Of a stretch of DNA of 64,000 nt, positions 60,218 through 64,000 are shown one piece after another. The stretch's first letter is position 1; every line of letters starts with the position of its first letter. The DNA is from Dasyornis broadbenti (lineage: Eukaryota > Chordata > Aves > Passeriformes > Dasyornithidae), in the NCBI GenBank assembly GCA_013397935.1, contig VZRN01011461.1:1657269-1721268 (forward strand), written 5' to 3'. The position numbers and the translations under genes were made by a program. The notes below the pieces were generated by a model. It saw nothing but the letters and a program-made list of their open reading frames with translations, did no database searches and was not told the DNA's origin.

Positions 60218-63200
60218 GTAAGCATTTTAATTCACCTGTGCAATTTTTCTGTTTAGTTTAAAATACTTATATGAGTGAAAGGAAACAACTGCACTGCTGT
60301 GACAAAATAATGTCTGAAATTTTATGTTAGTGAAAACAGTTTCTGAGCTGTCAGTCAGTTTTCTAAGCAGCATGAAAATCATTGGACTCATATCTTTAAA
60401 GGGGGTAATTTTAACTACTCCAGACTGTCATCTGTTATATGGGAATGTTGATTTTCACTGTCCTTATTCTTCAAGGGTAATTATTTCGTTTATTTTATAA
60501 GATGAGTCCACAGTTAAAGGTATTTGTAGGCAGGTTTGTATTAGTACAGGTATTTTTTTTTTCCTTTATTAAAATGAAAGATGGTAATGATACCTAATAA
60601 CTATCCTCTTTAGTAATTAGTTCAGAAATTATGTGATTGCTCCAGATTAAGTGCAGCTGTTTTCCTCTTTAGTTAAAGCCTTAGTACACCAACCCTTTGA
60701 AAACAATCTATTTTAGCATTAATTTTATTAAAAGCGTTCTTATTGTATTACAAACATTATTTTTTTTTCCCCGAAATTACTTTGCCTTAAATGCATACTT
60801 CAGTTGATTCGGTGTTGAAGAAATAAAGCGAGATAGAATGGCTCTGACTGCACCAGCATCAGCTGCTGCAAACCTGTAGCCCAGTGTGTTCACCTGTGAT
60901 ATCAGCTGCATTGTAGGGGTTTATGTCTGTCATATGCATATCTTTTTTCCTTTTCTTGCCATGTCAGACACACTAAAAAGTTTTTTCACTAACGTTTCAA
61001 TCTTCCTGTAACTCATGTATCATTTATTATTAGCGATGGAATGTTATTCCTCTTCTAGACATACTGTAATCTGTCATATTTTAAGAATCATATACATCAA
61101 AACTCTATCTTAAATCAGATATATTTTAGTTCTGTTAATATTTATTTTCAGAAATTAAAGCCTTCACTTTTTTTTTTTTTTTCTTTTTACCTAAATGGAA
61201 GAGTCGAAATTTCCTGTTTTATTATTCAGAGATTAATTAGTCCCCATGCCTGCCAGCAAAAACTCAGTTGGAGCATTTATCACTTTTTCAGTAAACGACT
61301 AACATGGATAGAATGTGGTGGCTTAGCATCTCCTACTCTGGCCAAACTGTATGATGGTTAAGTTACGGTTGTTCCGTAACGTTTGCGAAGGACAGAGATC
61401 GTCCAGGACCTGCTGCTGCCGGACGAATTTCCAAAGCCACCCTGCCCTGGCCACCTCTGCTGGTTGTGCTGATGGGGTGGAGCTGAGCACACGTGATATT
61501 TAAACTTTTGTTCAGCCATTCAGTCTTACACAGGTGGGGTTTTTAACCACCACACCTGCACTGGGCTGCACGAGTGCAAGGTTTTGTTCAAGTTTTCGGA
61601 GGATGGCATGAGGAGCTATTTCCAAACTGAGTTTTTTTTGTTTTTTTTTAATGTTGACTCTGCAGTAGTGAAAACATCCCAGTGCCTTGTGCTAAAAGTG
61701 CAAGGATTTCAGAAGGAAAAGGTTTTCCTAGCAGGGTTTGTAACATCAGTGCCTCAGTTACAGACTTTGTCAGGTCAGACTGGGAGAGCTGTTGTCAATA
61801 AATGCTTCTGCCCCGCAGGTCTGAGCTGCATCTCATGGCTCAGATCTGCTGCTCTCACCTTGGCAGAGGTTTTTCAGGTATAGCTACATAATATTTTGAT
61901 TTGCAGAAGTACCTTTAGATCTTCTCAATTAAATAGAAAGTTAGGGAAAGAAAAAAAAAAAAAGGGATAAGAGGGACATCTTTTTTCTGTTCTTTCTTTT
62001 TTTCTTTTCTTTTTTTTTTTTAATCTGATCATTTCGTGTCCATTCTGTAGGAATTAAGATGCACCAGATTAAAGTCCCATTCCTGGCAGTGCTTATCTAT
62101 GTTTTCATAAAATCCCACTGAAACTGAAAGGACTACTAAGTGGTTTCAGACTGAGTACAGGTAACAAAGTTTGCAGGATCAGAATTCAAATTTGTTTCTA
62201 GCTGCAGTTTGGCATAAGAATTGCTAGAATTGTTTTTGTTTCTGTTTCTTTTTCTTTCTTTTTATCCTAATAGTTAATGTTTTGAAAGATTCTTGCAAAA
62301 ACAACAGAAGTAATCTCATTCTCATGCCATAGAAAAATGGAATTGCATATTCAAAAACCACAACATTAGAACACCACCGTAATGTATAAAATTGTTTTAC
62401 AGAAGGGGGTCCTTCCATAAAAGAAAACCCTAAAATAATGCAAGTTTCATGCTACAAATTTCTGCTTGTTTGAATGGGTAATAATAATGAAGAAAGCTTT
62501 ACTAAAATGTATGGCAACGCTGATGACTTTTGAATTTTGGACCATTTTCTATCCGTTATAAATCAATGCTCTAGACAGCTCTATATATTCGTTCAGAAAT
62601 CTGTTTATGTGTGTATCTATTAATTTGTATCTAGTGCATATTCTATCAACACCTGTTTCTTCAAATAAGGAGGACTCCAAAGTGACTCCCAAATTCAATG
62701 AGAACCTTGTCACTTGGCTATTACAGAATCACGTGCCAGATTTTAAAAATAAAATGCATATATTTGCATTACCAGTTAATAGAATACAGCTGTTCACTCA
62801 GCTGCATATTAAATTGATGTGAAAGTGTTCCTGTAGGTACTTGAATGCGTGATGGGTGAATCTGTGTTTTGTTCTTGAGTTTCTCTGTCAGCCAGGTAAA
62901 GTTAAAGCTTTGCATAAATAGTAAGAGCTTAATTGAAGTAGTGCTGATTATGAGACTAAGTACAACATAAAAACTGAAAAATTACAATGGGTATTATTTT
63001 CAGAATCTTTGAAGTTCCTGTCTTATCTTGGCTTGTGGCTTCACTTTGTATGTTTTTCTAATTTTTTAGTATAATTAGGTTTTTGTCTTTAGGTGTTTGA
63101 ACAAAAATTAACTGGTAGTGCTGTGAGCTAAGGAGAATGACAGAATATTTTGGCTAAACACAACTCCACCAAATGTTTGCAATCCCTAGAAGGGATAATT

Positions 63201-64000
63201 GCCCAGGCAAAAGAGGAAAAGCAAACAGAACTGGGGGAATTTCTGCTATTGAATGGAGTTAGGCTGCTTAGATCCATGGATCCAGTGATGTTTTCTGCCA
63301 TGAAATTTCCTTAATGGCATCCTAAACGAGGAGCTTTTTCTACAGAGCTGTAACAAACTGGGAAAGAAGCAGTTGTAGAAGAAATAGAAGTTTAAAGTTG
63401 AGGATGGGTTTCGGTATAAGAAAAGCCTGTGCAGGCATCTGAACCACGGAGATCAGTGCTGAGGAGGGGGGATTTGCTTTCTGCCAACCCTCCTGGTGCT
63501 GCGGGGGAAAGAGGGAGGTACAGCCTCAGTGTCTTGTGGCGAGGGAGGTCGTGGCCTCGTGCTGAAGTTGTGGAGGGCAGTGTGGAGCAAATGTGTGGAA
63601 TCAGGTGTTCTGAGTTTGGCTTCGGCTGGAGCAGGAGCTGCTGACAGAGCCCTTCGGAGCTCAGGCTTCAGGCGGGATTTGAAAGGGGGGAAAAAAAAAA
63701 AAAAGAGGAGCTGTGCTTAAGCTGCTTTGGAGAGAACAAAACAGAAACCACTGCTGCACATAAATGTCACTTTTTGCATTATAAACGGGCACAAATCAAC
63801 GAGTTCTTTGAGTAGGGAAAATAACCCACATAACCCAGGGAATTATCTTGAGTTACTTGACTTTTGTTTGGTTGATGCTTGATTAATCAGTTTTGTAGTT
63901 CATACCTGTTCTTTTTCCCACTGCTTGGTGTCAGTTTTGCCTTAGTTTGATATTTGGTCTCCGCTTTGTGTAAATGAATGTATAAATGTCTTCCCTTCCC
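60218..64000 (+). other. RBFOX1 intron downstream of exon C (5' part)
   Basis: The first 3.8 kb of the next intron; its acceptor is outside the window. In mammals the following exon is a 93-nt exon whose skipping is controlled by RBFOX itself. I looked for it to the last base and did not see it. The region is AT-rich, with homopolymers near 61171, 61950, 62010 and 63690. A GCATG lies at 60370-60374, 153 bases after the donor. A more GC-rich patch at about 63430-63700 has no recognisable gene or repeat. Confidence 0.85.

Noticed and set aside
63300..64000. Possible RNP1-encoding 93-nt exon at the window end
   Set aside because: No GFGFVTFE-like reading frame with splice sites is present before position 64000.

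Overview
The window is vertebrate, almost certainly avian, nuclear DNA taken from inside one very large gene. Two things show this. First, three short exons with clean splice signals encode consecutive parts of RBFOX1 (A2BP1/FOX-1), a neuronal and muscle splicing regulator. Second, the interspersed repeats are CR1 LINE fragments of the bird type, one of them ending in the passerine-style 3' end with its ATTCTRTG-like terminal repeat. Base composition is AT-rich and there are no bacterial-style gene arrays.

Layout on the + strand: intron sequence 1-25023; exon A 25024-25266 (81 codons, disordered N-terminal region with the internal start Met-Ala-Gln-Pro-Tyr); a 32,190-nt intron 25267-57456; exon B 57457-57600 (48 codons, end of the N-terminal region and start of the RNA-recognition motif including RNP2); a 2,563-nt intron 57601-60163; exon C 60164-60217 (18 codons, end of helix alpha-1 and strand beta-2 of the RRM); then intron sequence to the end of the window. 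All three exons are multiples of three and split between codons. The next expected exon (RNP1, GFGFVTFE) is not in the window, and no upstream leader exon was recognised.

The introns hold CR1 fragments (9668-10015 +, 17549-18560 -, 45044-45250 +, 46440-47030 -, 51648-51720 -), a probable endogenous-retrovirus LTR-like remnant (33614-33920), an ATCT microsatellite (37801-37905), many A- or T-runs (longest A37 at 16910 and T29 at 48462), short tandem duplications (13998-14043, 18441-18460, 41561-41634) and several inverted repeats (7795-7836, 12129-12144, 44181-44296). TAATTA-rich patches may be conserved enhancers, but that cannot be judged without alignment.

I found no tRNA, rRNA, CRISPR array, intact transposon or second protein-coding gene. 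The other open reading frames look like chance ORFs, repeats or shadows. I saw no convincing new biological system; the most useful observations concern the splice architecture of RBFOX1 and the repeat or palindrome structures in its introns.
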